DNA of 64,000 bases, taken from positions 124,001 through 188,000 of the forward strand of contig CP048719.1 of NCBI GenBank assembly GCA_022641835.1. The letters are read 5' to 3'. Made by a program: the position numbers and the translations under genes. The notes beneath the pieces are model-generated. The model saw only the letters and a list, made by a program, of their open reading frames with translations, ran no database searches and had not been told where the DNA came from. The DNA comes from Petasospora fabianii. Lineage: Eukaryota > Ascomycota > Saccharomycetes > Phaffomycetales > Wickerhamomycetaceae. Positions 30,320-40,600 of this stretch are shown in pieces (the first letter of the stretch is position 1; each line of letters opens with the position of its first letter).

Positions 30320-30959
30320 GGCGAAATGTGTGGGCTGGGAGGTTTGTCGATAGCAAGATGGAGGGGACACCTGCGACAGCGAACGCTGGGCTTGTCCTGT
30401 GGTCGCCCTAGAAGCTTGGAAGGAGGTAGCGGTACAAAGTTGGAGAAGTTATCCGCTGCAGGAACAACCAGAAGCCTGTAGGGGTTAATTGATACGGTGC
30501 TGCGTGGACAAGTAGGTGTTCTAAACTTGTTTACGTGTGTCCAGCGCGCCCAGTTTTGAGGCTTTAACGCGTCGCGACGGAAATTTTTTGGTTGGACCTG
30601 TCACCCGATACGGACGTTGAAGAAGTTTAATGAGCCTTGAAGATGGGCCAAAGAGGTGTTCTTCACTGATCCATATATGCAGCTTGATGGTAGACCATCA
30701 GTGTGCGCAGGGGCATGGCCCTGTAGTTTTCCGCGAGACCAATCCAGGATTTTTATCACACAATGGTTAACCCCTGCAGAGACCCCTCCTAGCAAACCTG
30801 GATCTGTTTTACACTACGCGCATACCTCACAGGTATAAAGCCAACTGACAATTCTGCTACTCTTACAATCTACGTTGTGCCCCGCTCGATCTACAACAAC
30901 ATGTCAAATGAGAAATCAACTGTATCAAATGGTACAAACACCCCACTTATTAGTCTTGA
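30320..30959. other. spacer with an orphan promoter-like segment
   Basis: Upstream of BEM3 and downstream of MCA1. It holds ACGCGT (30567-30572), the palindrome TGATGGTAGACCATCA (30685-30700), a TATA box (30834-30839) and a plus-strand ATG at 30901 opening a 31-codon frame that runs into the MCA1 3' end. Confidence 0.5.
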
Positions 30960-30996
30960 TCACATGATAAACCTCAAGTTGGTATCGATCGGATGA
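30834..30996 (+). pseudogene. possible relic of a gene 5' end (TATA, leader, 31 codons)
   Basis: TATAAA at 30834-30839 lies 62 bases before an ATG at 30901 in the context CAACAACATG. The frame reads MSNEKSTVSNGTNTPLISLD, hydrophilic and Ser/Thr/Asn-rich like yeast transporter N-termini, and stops at 30996 inside the antisense 3' end of MCA1. It may be a truncated gene start left by rearrangement, or a chance short frame. Confidence 0.25.
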
Positions 30997-32276
30997 GAAG
31001 AACTCAATTGTGGCTTCTGTGAATACTTTCCGGACATGGCAGATCTCATATTGTTCAGCAAAGAGATGTAAGTTTGTTCTGGTTGGGATGCCATGACACT
31101 GATGAAGGCATATGACATTGCACCAGTACTTAAACCATTAGTCGTGGCATCTGCCGATGTTTGTTCATCCTTCGAACCCGAGATCATGATAACATCTGCA
31201 GGAGATATGTTTTTAGCAATTGCCTGTTGTCTGTTGTAATCACCCTGTGTTGCCCTGCTGAATGCACTTGATAAACTCGATACAACACCACCAATGTTAC
31301 CCGAGGCATAACTCATCACGGCATTGAGTCCGTTCATACCGACATCCTTCCAGATATTTGGTTCCTTAATGACACCCTTTGTGGAGTAAATGAATGGCAG
31401 ATCGAGAGCAGTACCAGAATGACAAGAGTCAAAGAATGCAGTCAATCTGGCACCTTGTGGCAATGGTTTAACCAAGATATCGTGCATGACGTCATCGAGG
31501 ATAGATCCCGCAGTCTCGTAGTCCACTGGATAGATACAAGAGTCGTAACCGGACTCCTCTTCACCGGTGAGGTTCTTCTCCAAACCACCGTGGCCCGAGT
31601 AGTGGAAAACTAGCGAATCGTTCGGTCTAGCCTCCGATACGAGCCATTGCATGGCTCTAATGATGTTAGCCTTTGTTGGCACCTTCACCATTTCTCGCTG
31701 ATCATCTGTGAGCATGACAATGTCCTCAGCCTTGTATCCATATCTGTCAATCAAGAACTTCTGCATGGCATTAGCATCGTTTATACAACCACGCAATTGC
31801 GACTTGGTTCCAATGTAATTGATACCGATGAGCAGGGCCTTGCGTGTACCGGTACACTGAGAATACTGGTAGTTCATACCAGTGTTACCCATTGATTGCT
31901 GCTGTGATGGTGGTCTGGACATGTTCGCTGGGTGACTGAAGTTTTGCTGCTGGCCGTTCTGCAGACGATCTTGGTAATTGTAGTTGGACTGCTGTTGTGG
32001 TGACACCTGGTAGCCCATTGCCATTGGCGGTCTCGAGTAGCCAGAGCCGGACTCTCTACTCCCTGACTGTTGGTAGCCACCATACTGTTGCTGCTGGTAG
32101 CCCTGCTGCTGGTAGCCCTGTTGTTGGTAACCCTGCTGCTGGAAGCCCGGTGGAGGGCCTGGAGGTGGTCCCCACTGTCCTGGGGGAGGTCCCTGTGGTG
32201 GTGCCCACTGCTGCTGCGACTGCGACTGCTGCTGGCCGTTGTGGTTGTACGTTCTGCGGCCCTGTCCAGGATACAT
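30960..32276 (-). CDS. MCA1: metacaspase Mca1/Yca1
   Basis: A 438-residue clan CD cysteine peptidase. The first 130 residues are Gln/Gly/Pro/Tyr-rich with QQQGY repeats, a prion-like prodomain usual in yeast metacaspases. The catalytic domain has KALLIGINY, the His in YSGHGG near residue 225 and the Cys in DSCHSGTALDLPF near 283. The family cleaves after Arg/Lys, is calcium dependent, and acts in protein quality control and stress-induced death. Length matches S. cerevisiae Mca1. Confidence 0.95.
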   Translation of the reverse strand: MYPGQGRRTYNHNGQQQSQSQQQWAPPQGPPPGQWGPPPGPPPGFQQQGYQQQGYQQQGYQQQQYGGYQQSGSRESGSGYSRPPMAMGYQVSPQQQSNYNYQDRLQNGQQQNFSHPANMSRPPSQQQSMGNTGMNYQYSQCTGTRKALLIGINYIGTKSQLRGCINDANAMQKFLIDRYGYKAEDIVMLTDDQREMVKVPTKANIIRAMQWLVSEARPNDSLVFHYSGHGGLEKNLTGEEESGYDSCIYPVDYETAGSILDDVMHDILVKPLPQGARLTAFFDSCHSGTALDLPFIYSTKGVIKEPNIWKDVGMNGLNAVMSYASGNIGGVVSSLSSAFSRATQGDYNRQQAIAKNISPADVIMISGSKDEQTSADATTNGLSTGAMSYAFISVMASQPEQTYISLLNNMRSAMSGKYSQKPQLSSSHPIDTNLRFIM

Positions 32277-32584
32277 TGTTCTCTATCCAAGTGTAGCTAT
32301 CGATGCCTGAGATCCCGCCTGGGTGTCCGATACGTAGACAAGTGGAACAGCTCGCCTGAAATTTATAACCTTCGATCTTTCGGCTTTTCGCGGAGGCGAA
32401 GCGGAGAACTGAGTTTGACACAGCCATCCCAACGGTACAGTCTACGAGTCACAAAACAATCTGTAGTGTGTCGTGTATCATGTGTCATTTGTCCATAAAT
32501 AGCATTTCTCATTGAGGGTAGAGCACAAGTTCGTAACAGGGAGCGCTAGGGGAACAGTCATATCTCTTTCATCGTCATAACTCA
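32277..32584. other. intergenic MCA1 to DGA1
   Basis: MCA1 promoter and DGA1 3' end. The short inverted pair CTTCGC/GCGAAG occurs near 32384-32404. No gene seen. Confidence 0.5.
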
Positions 32585-33832
32585 TTACTCGACAATGTTG
32601 AGCTCCGCATTCTGTCCATCCTTGATGAACTTGGTCTTGTAATCGTCAAAAAGCCTTTTCAAGGCCTCCACGTACAATCCATGGTAGTGGTCCACCACGG
32701 CCTTACTCGCCCCAGGCTCGTGTGGTACCATGATCGGTTCACCAGTGACAACAGTAACCTCTTGTCTGTACGGCAGAAGTCCAAACTCGTAATTAAACAC
32801 TCCCCTTGCATGGAAGAAGGGAATTGTAAACCCAAAGTTTTTCTTGAGCCAATACTGTAAGCTTTTACCGAATGAGTTATCACCAGGCTCGAGGATGTTG
32901 TATACATTATTCTCACCAAAGCAGTAACATGGCACCAGTGCAGTGTTCCCCGTCTCGAGGGCAAGCTTCACAAAACCCTTTCTCTTAGCAAGTACAATAT
33001 CGTTAGACCCAGGTCTTGCCAATAATGATTCCTGGGCACCGCCAACAACAATAGCAAGGGAGTAATCATCCTTGAGAATCTTCAAAGCGTTGGATCGAGC
33101 AGCAGATGTGACTCCAAGGGCAAGAAGATACTCTCTATAAATTGGGATGTAGAACTGATTGAGCAAAGTCATGAGACATGTAGGAATCCCCGGGAAGATT
33201 TTACTCCATCCAGCACCTTCCGTGCCAATGGCACCAAACCCGCTCAATGAAACCACACCATGAGGGTGTAACCCAAAGATGTACTTCGGGCCTGTTCTAA
33301 CGCTCTCCATGTAAGGTTTTCTGTTGATCTTGATACCAAACCAGCTGGTCAAGAGAGGAATAGAATAGAACCCATCAGTGATTTCAACCTCGGTGAACGT
33401 GGGCTCCAAATCCGCAGACTTGAACAACTTAATTGGAAAGAAGTTGCAGAAATAAGTCCATACTTTGAGAGATCTGAACCACATGGAATACCTTTTAGTG
33501 GCACCTCCATTTGAGGGGTCCTTGTTGAGCAATAGATAGATTATGTAGGGGATCACAAATACCCAGAACAAGGGCACGGCAAGGATGACAAAGAAAAGAG
33601 ATACAAACACCGGGATTGATACCGTATGCCATAACACTGCAGCGGTTTGAAGTCTCCGATGTGATGGTGTGTTCAAGGGAGCAAACTTCATGCCCTGCAA
33701 CTTTCTTATTGGGCTCTCCTGTTGTTGTTGTTGCTGTTGTTTTTCTTGCTTGTTTTCATCATCAGGTCTTGAATGTGTCGTGGTGCGATGTGTGACAGTA
33801 TGCTGGGGCTCTGAATTGTCGACTGTTGTCAT
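32585..33832 (-). CDS. DGA1: diacylglycerol acyltransferase Dga1 (DGAT2)
   Basis: A 415-residue membrane enzyme. A Gln-rich head precedes two hydrophobic segments near residues 75-110. The acyltransferase motif FGLHPHG is near 187, followed by GGAQESLLARPG and RKGFVKLALETGNTALVPCYCFGEN. These define DGAT2 enzymes, which make triacylglycerol from diacylglycerol and acyl-CoA at the ER and lipid droplets. Length is close to the family norm. Confidence 0.95.
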   Translation of the reverse strand: MTTVDNSEPQHTVTHRTTTHSRPDDENKQEKQQQQQQQESPIRKLQGMKFAPLNTPSHRRLQTAAVLWHTVSIPVFVSLFFVILAVPLFWVFVIPYIIYLLLNKDPSNGGATKRYSMWFRSLKVWTYFCNFFPIKLFKSADLEPTFTEVEITDGFYSIPLLTSWFGIKINRKPYMESVRTGPKYIFGLHPHGVVSLSGFGAIGTEGAGWSKIFPGIPTCLMTLLNQFYIPIYREYLLALGVTSAARSNALKILKDDYSLAIVVGGAQESLLARPGSNDIVLAKRKGFVKLALETGNTALVPCYCFGENNVYNILEPGDNSFGKSLQYWLKKNFGFTIPFFHARGVFNYEFGLLPYRQEVTVVTGEPIMVPHEPGASKAVVDHYHGLYVEALKRLFDDYKTKFIKDGQNAELNIVE

Positions 33833-34837
33833 TGCAAAGATCTTTTATGGAGGTAATGACTAGATTGGGGATGCGATGCTGTGTGGTTATTGATACAAAT
33901 GGTCTCCTTCTTATCTCTCGAAGATGCTTCAGGTGGGGAAAAGTGTGTGGAGAGTAAGAGATAGAGGGGTCCCGGATATTCAGGTGTGCAATGAGGGGCC
34001 AGCCCGATGACAAAATGCGGAAGAATGTATGAGAAGGTGAGTGTGTATTTTATTCAAACACACACACACTCACAATGCTGGACTATTTTGGCGAATGCTG
34101 TCTGGGTGGACAGCCACCAATTGGCAGGAGGGACGCGGTCACAGATCTTGCTTTAGACCTGTAAGTCACGACAGCTCATGGATTCGAAAGCAAAAAAAAA
34201 AAAAAACTGCCCCGCGCGAACCATCAGGGGGTTTACGATATTGTGGGGCAGTATTAATTGTAGTTGCTTCGTGCTTTGTGGGGGTCTTAATGACACAATA
34301 ATGACCATGGAGCTATTTGTTTGGTCTCCCAGTTGTTTTCTTCTTTGTCGTTTAAGCTTAGGTGATCGTTACAGTGGTACCCATTAGAGCTCCCCTGCCG
34401 TCCTGTCTACCAACACCAGGACACCATATCCTTCAAACACCCACACACCTCATCCATACGCAACTCACTAATAAATGGCCACCTAGTGTGCTATGGTTTG
34501 TTTTAGTCGATTTCATAGGATAAATATGTTTCTGGTTAGCCTTTTGAGTGCTGTTAGGTTTCTTGATTGCACTTTTCATAAACAGCGTAATTTTCTCTAC
34601 AGAAACAGGATAATAACTTGAATTTCTCAATCAAATATCAGAATTATGATACAGCTCAAGTGACAAGTTTAAGTAGCAAAAATGTTCATTAGCTTTAGTG
34701 AGAATGAAATAACACCGCATGTTACCTAAACAGTGAAAAAATTTTACTCTTTTTGGAGTTGATCTAACGAAATCTTAGACATATAATGTCCTACTTTCAG
34801 AGTCTCACAAACAATGGATTTTAACTGTCAAGCAATT
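33833..34837. other. 1 kb spacer DGA1 to tRNA-Lys
   Basis: DGA1 promoter, then gene-free AT-rich DNA. It contains an ACACAC run near 34058-34070, a 15-A tract (34192-34206) and ACTGCCCC/GGGGCAGT inverted arms around 34206-34250. No coding or RNA gene seen. Confidence 0.55.
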
Positions 34838-34943
34838 GCCTCGCTGGCGCAATCGGTAGCGCTTACGACTCTTAATCGTACGGTTGTGGGTTCGAGCCCC
34901 ACGTGGGGCACTTCGCTTTTTTTTTAGTTTCATGAAGCTTGAT
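34818..34943. repeat. left arm of inverted repeat around the MFS gene
   Basis: Matches 37334-37463 in inverse orientation. The 73-base tRNA is identical, with about 20 bases upstream (one mismatch) and a T-rich tail ending ATGAAGCTTGAT downstream. Confidence 0.85.
34838..34910 (+). tRNA. tRNA-Lys (anticodon CTT)
   Basis: A 73-base cloverleaf without intron. The acceptor GCCTCGC pairs with GTGGGGC through T-G and G-T wobbles. The D arm is GCGC/GCGC, the anticodon stem TACGA/TCGTA with loop CTCTTAA, and the T arm GTGGG/CCCAC with TTCGAGC. Discriminator A, then a run of nine T ends transcription. It decodes AAG. An identical copy lies inverted at 37371-37443. Confidence 0.95.
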
Positions 34944-35314
34944 TTCGTTCAAGTACCATGCTCTTTTTTTCCTTCGCCATACGATGCAGCTGGGTGCGCC
35001 TGTTTCTAAAGAGCTAAGAGATCTTTATACAGCTGGCTTTATAACAGTTAATGGTAATTGGCGAGCCCTTTGTCGGCCAACTCTACGTTCTTCTAACGCC
35101 TAACTTCAACCTGATTATGGCCAGTACCAACCCCGCATCAGCTCGCGACAATACTCGCGTGCGGCTCTCTTGTATTAGTAAACTGTTTGATCAAAACATC
35201 CCTTCGTAATGACTTTCAGTACTGAACGAAGCTACCGTTGATCCCATTCAGCACAGTGTACCTCCATATCTAGTAATTCCCATTCATTCAACTTTCATTG
35301 GACTCCTGAACATC
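34911..35314. other. intergenic tRNA-Lys to MFS gene
   Basis: Contains the rest of the left inverted repeat and the permease promoter. Nothing else recognised. Confidence 0.55.
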
Positions 35315-36892
35315 ATGATAGACAAAGTTGATCTCCATACATCTACGGTCGGCCCTTTGACGGATCGTTTGTCATCTGTCCGGATCCATGAACCAGAAAA
35401 GTTACACTCCAATGATCATTTTCAACGTTCCATCATAAGAGAGACGACTGTGCCATGTGCCAGTTCAGGCTGTGATGAGCAACAGGATTCTCTGTCCCCA
35501 ATTGATATGGCAGCACCCTCATCCGCTGCAGAAGCGACGCACCAAGAGGAGCCGGTAGAAGAACAGCTGAAAATGACACTGAGAAATCCCAAGAGAAACT
35601 TTATGAGAGTGAGTTTGAGCTGTATTTGGTTCTTGATGCTCGGAATGAACGACGGTGTACTTGGTGCGTTGCTGCCCCATATTGAAAGTCACTACAATAT
35701 ATCATATGCCATTGTTTCTCTCATTTGGCTCGGCAATGCCACAGGGTTCATTCTAATTGCATTTACTGCTCATATAATTGATGAAAAGCTGGGAATGTCA
35801 AAAATGGTGACGATGAGCTGTGCTCTCATGGTTGTGGAGTTTGCGCTTGTTGGATCCGGAACTAGATTCCCTGTTGTAGTTGTTGGATTCTTCTTTGGTG
35901 GGCTCGGTGCAGCCATTGGCTTATCTCAGCTGAACTTATTCTTAACTCGACTCGAGAGTGGCGAAAAGTATCTTGGACTCTGCCATGGGGTATACGGACT
36001 GGGTGCTTGTCTTGCTCCAATCATTGGCACTGCTATGGTCAATGCCGGAGTCGAATGGAACTTTTTCTACTTTGTGCTTTTGGGAATCGCTGTGATTGCA
36101 GCAGTTACCCTTACAATCGCATATCAAGATATAGAAAAGGATTTGGATTACTGGGATAACATTGAGAAACAAGCGCAAGGTGAAGATCATGTGGTACATG
36201 TGTCAAGAGACCCAGAAACCCTTGAAAGTATTGAGCTCAGGGAACTTCATAATGAAGATCTCCCAACAAGAGAGTCCAAGCATGATTTCAAAGCCACACT
36301 TCAGGACTACAGAAGCTGGGCTATTTGTATTTTTATCTTTTTCTACCAAGGTGCAGAGGTCTCCATGGGTGGCTGGATGGTCACGTTCTTGCTGAACTAC
36401 AGAGGAGGTGATGAGTATGCTACTGGTTATGTAGCATCGGGATATTGGGCCGGCATTGCTGTTGGACGCTTCTTTCTCACCCATAAATTAATGAGCACAT
36501 TTGGTTGTCGTCGAACTTTGATTGTTGCTTCCGTATGCATCATGGGTCTTGATGTAATGGCTTGGTTGATTCCTAACAACATTGCTTCCGCTGTGTGTGC
36601 TTCTCTTGTTGGTGTTGCAATCGGTCCAATTTACACAATGGCCGTTTCATTAGCTACTAGAATTCTTCCAAGAAAGATCAGACTCTGTGCTCTAACTTTG
36701 GTGACTGCATTTGGCTCATCTGGTGGTGCAGCTGTTCCATTTACTGTTGGTATGGCTTCTCGCTTTGTGGGAACCTATGTTTTACATCCGGTGTTCCTGA
36801 CTTGTTTGGGGGTTATGCTGGTATCTTGGCTAACACTTCCAAACATTGAAAGAAAAGGCGCCATCAACAACATATTTCAGAGGATTTGGTAA
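35315..36892 (+). CDS. major facilitator transporter, Bsc6/FucP-like
   Basis: A 525-residue permease. A hydrophilic cytosolic head of about 90 residues precedes 12 predicted membrane helices, beginning SLSCIWFLMLGMNDGVLGALLPHIESHYN. A central loop of about 70 charged residues splits the two sets of six. The GMNDGVLGALLP segment and the lack of sugar-porter signatures resemble fungal Bsc6-type and bacterial fucose-permease-like carriers; the substrate is unknown. It is enclosed by an inverted pair of tRNA-Lys genes. Codon choice looks less biased than in neighbours such as BFR1 or IDI1, fitting a weakly expressed or acquired gene. Confidence 0.8.
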   Translation: MIDKVDLHTSTVGPLTDRLSSVRIHEPEKLHSNDHFQRSIIRETTVPCASSGCDEQQDSLSPIDMAAPSSAAEATHQEEPVEEQLKMTLRNPKRNFMRVSLSCIWFLMLGMNDGVLGALLPHIESHYNISYAIVSLIWLGNATGFILIAFTAHIIDEKLGMSKMVTMSCALMVVEFALVGSGTRFPVVVVGFFFGGLGAAIGLSQLNLFLTRLESGEKYLGLCHGVYGLGACLAPIIGTAMVNAGVEWNFFYFVLLGIAVIAAVTLTIAYQDIEKDLDYWDNIEKQAQGEDHVVHVSRDPETLESIELRELHNEDLPTRESKHDFKATLQDYRSWAICIFIFFYQGAEVSMGGWMVTFLLNYRGGDEYATGYVASGYWAGIAVGRFFLTHKLMSTFGCRRTLIVASVCIMGLDVMAWLIPNNIASAVCASLVGVAIGPIYTMAVSLATRILPRKIRLCALTLVTAFGSSGGAAVPFTVGMASRFVGTYVLHPVFLTCLGVMLVSWLTLPNIERKGAINNIFQRIW

Positions 36893-37370
36893 ACGGAATA
36901 TAGTGTTATCTTGCTTCTTTACAGGTTAAACATCCAGAATGTAGACGGATTGTTCTGACTCTGATCCATATTTGTCGTCTAGTTCGATGCTGTAAATGCA
37001 CCTTAGTGAAGCATCTGAGTGACCACAAGAGGTCATATCCTGATGCTATGAGCTCATCATGTCAGTAGCCCAACCCATCTGCTACGAGCACTTACTACAA
37101 TCCCAGCATTATTACCCACGAAGCAGTCTGATCTCACGTCGAGTAGATGTGGCCATAAATCAAGAGATTCTTTTTGTGAAGTCGAGAGATGGCCAATGCT
37201 TCACTGTTGTCCTTATTCGTCCAGTAGCTCTCATTGCCCTCAAACTTCTGCGCAGAGTACCGAATTTAGATGTCAGAAGAACCAGAAGATATAAATAACG
37301 TTTATAGGCGTTGGTTTCTGTTAAGGGCAACACATCAAGCTTCATAAAATTAAAAAAAAGAAAAGCGAAG
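36893..37370. other. intergenic MFS gene to inverted tRNA-Lys
   Basis: 3' UTR of the permease and part of the right repeat arm (from 37334). No other gene seen. Confidence 0.55.
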
Positions 37371-37463
37371 TGCCCCACGTGGGGCTCGAACCCACAACCG
37401 TACGATTAAGAGTCGTAAGCGCTACCGATTGCGCCAGCGAGGCAATTGCTTGACATTTAAAAT
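37334..37463. repeat. right arm of inverted repeat around the MFS gene
   Basis: Inverse copy of 34818-34943. The flank identity is lower than that of the tRNA itself, and the T-tract lengths differ, so the duplication is not brand new. Confidence 0.85.
37371..37443 (-). tRNA. tRNA-Lys (anticodon CTT), inverted copy
   Basis: Identical over all 73 bases to the gene at 34838-34910, on the opposite strand, with its own T-rich terminator. The pair faces inward toward the permease gene. Confidence 0.95.
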
Positions 37464-37622
37464 ATACTGTTTGTCAGTATGTGTGAAAGACAACCTAGTC
37501 CATTGGCGTACAGGCGTACAGGCATACAGGTTACAGATGTTACGATGATCAACGGAGTTGGCATTCTATGAGATATCTATAACTGCAATGTGCCTCTATA
37601 CAGGTTGTTGTATTATAAATGT

Positions 37623-40600
37623 CTATGAATGCTCAGTCTCAAGCAAGCTGTCGATCAAAAGGAGAACGTCATCACTTGCTGAGGACATAGATGCATCGTA
37701 AGATGGGTTCTCAAGCTTCTCTTTGATAGCCATATCCAGCATTTTTCTAAGCTCCTTCACCAAGACAGCATTTTTACTCCATGTCTTGATTGGAAGCCAT
37801 GAGTCAAGAACAATACCAGGCGATTGTTTTCCCGCCGATACTGAAGATAGATCATACGAGAATGGACCACCGAAGAGTAGAGTAGAGAGGGTCGTGGTGG
37901 GTGTGATGTCTCGTAGGAACAACTTGGAAGTCACGGAAGAGGCATTGTAAACCACAAAAGATTGTCTCAAAACTCTGGACTTTGAAGATGGTACGCGGGG
38001 AGTGAGGTCAACTTTAATCTGTTGGAGCTTCTCGAATTCAATCAAACCGTCTTCTCTTTCACTCTTGAGTTCTTCCAACTCCTTCAACTGGACTTGCGAC
38101 AGCTCTTTGTTGCTTGTGTCAAAAAGGACAGACGATGGGTGAATGAAGGCTCTGGTAGCCGGAAGTTTGTCAACAGTGAGCTCAGTCTCATCCTTCTTTG
38201 TGATTTGTGAAATGTACTCTTCATTCCTGATCCAGTACTTAATCAACTTGGCATCGTGATCTGCTTGCACAGAACCAGCAGCAGTGTTGTAGAACTTTGG
38301 ATCTGGAAGCTGTACTCTAGCAACCTGAGGGTAGAAAGCACCGGTGATAATGGATCTCATGACGGACATGTTAGATGCGTTTCGGTTAAGGTACTTGTCA
38401 CCAGATTTGTATTTCAATGGAAGGAATCCGACATCTGCGAGAATAGATTCATACTGTGTGATAGATGACTTAACTTCGGTGAGTTTCATGTATGACAAGT
38501 AGTTATCTGCAAGGTACCGCTTCTTCTCCGATTGGGAGGTTAGATCAAAGTATTTCTTGACAACCATAACAGTTGATAATAAATCTCCGAGGTCCTTGGT
38601 CTTTGATAGCGTAGACTTGATCTTATCCCTGTTCTCTTGTGAATGTATAAATGGAGACCCAACTCCAAGAACGGAAGCAACAAGGATACCAAGATCAGTA
38701 CAACCAAAGATCAGAGAGTAGACCAACAGCTTTCCATGCTTTGGGTCAATGATAGGCAACAGAGAAACATACTTTCCCAGCTCTGTAAGATCATCAAACT
38801 CATCAATGAATCCAGAACACTTTAAGATCTCTTCTGATTTGAGCAAAGAGTCACTTGGAGGTGGATCAAGACCACTGTTCAAAAATCCAACGACATCTTT
38901 GATACCCATAGTTTTGACAACAAGGTACAACGAGTCCAAATTTATACGTTTGATCTCTGGAACTGGATGATCAATCATCTTCTCATGTGTCTCTTTGGTG
39001 AAGAGCTTGTAAGAGATACCATTGGACACTCTACCAGCACGACCTCTTCTTTGCTTAGCCTCAGCCTTGGACTCAAACATCTCAACAAGCTTCGTGGTAT
39101 TGTCAATAGCGTTATAGGTCATGGACTTCACACGACCGGAATCAATGGTTACAACACAGTCATTGATAGTAATGGATGTCTCAGCGATGTTGGTAGAGAC
39201 CACAATCTTTCTCTTGTTGGAGTATGAAGTGAACACTCTATGCTGGTCTTGTGGAGAAAGAGCAGAGTGGAGAGGAAGAATGACTGAAGGTTTCTTGAAT
39301 GCCTGCTGAATGGATCTGATACAGGAGTTGATTTCAGACACACCAGGTAAGAAGATCAAAATGGAGCCTGTGTTGGAAGCATCAACCAAATCCTTATCAA
39401 CTTCGACGACGAGTTGTGCAATAAGGTCATAGTTGATGCGGCCAGATATGAAGAAGTTTGAGTCAGCCTTTGGCGAAATATGCTCACCGTTGATATCAAT
39501 CTTGAAGTCCACCTTCTGAAGCACGTCGTCCAAGAAGTAATCTTGAATTGGGAAAGTTCTACCCTTGATATGAGCAGTGTCCAAGTCGGTGAAATAAGAC
39601 TTAAACACCGAAGTATCAACAGTGGCAGACATCAGAACGATTCTCAGATTCTTAAACTTGGCGAGCAGTTTCTTGATCATGATGATGATGAGGTCAGTTT
39701 CCATGGATCTCTCGTGAACTTCGTCAATGACAAGGACAGTGTCATTGAGGAACTCATCACCATTCTGCAAAAACTTGACAAGAATACCAGTAGTGAGAAA
39801 CTTGATTCGTGTGTTTTTGTTTGACTTGTTAGCACCTCTGATGATGTAACCAACTTCCTCACCACATTTGGTGGCTCTTTCATCAGCAACTCTTTCAGCA
39901 AGACCGATGGCAGAGATTCTTCTTGGCTGGGTACATAAGATCTGAGTCTTAAAGTTACCCTTGGAGTATAAATCATCAAGAATGAATTGGACAAGCTGAG
40001 TAGATTTACCAGAACCTGTCTCACCAGTGATCAAACTGACTCTGTGAGAATTGATAACTTCTATCAAGTTGAACTGTTCATCCCAAGCAGGAAGACTTTC
40101 TCTAGACTTCAACATCTTTTTCAGCTCAGCAGACTCAAGTCTTTTCTGGTAATCAGCCTTGATAGCTGCAACATCAGGGTTAGATCTGAAGAATCTGCGA
40201 GACTTAGCACCACCACCCGAGCTCAATTCAAGCATATTCATGTCATCTTCAAGAGGAGCAGAATCTAGCAATGGGCCAGGATCCTCAATTATAGCCTCAG
40301 CATTTGTCTCGAGCCAATCAACAAGAGAAAAGATGTAACTATCACCGACAAGGTTCTCAGAAGCGTACTGGGCAAGCTTCGACACGAGTTTTAACTTGAC
40401 ATAGTTTGGAAGCTTCACATTCTTATCAGTAGTGGTTACTATGATACCAGCGAGATGAAAAGGGTAACATTCTGGTCTGAACACGGTCAAAGTCAACAAT
40501 GAACTAAACTTGAAAGAAACAACACCATCACCGAGCCTCTTGATCTTATCGGATTCATAGATCGATGCCAAACTTTCAATTTCCTCATCCCAAGTGGACT

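Noticed and set aside
34818-37463. Inverted repeat as a Komagataella-type centromere
   Set aside because: Arms are only about 130 bases, consist mainly of tRNA genes and enclose an intact permease gene.
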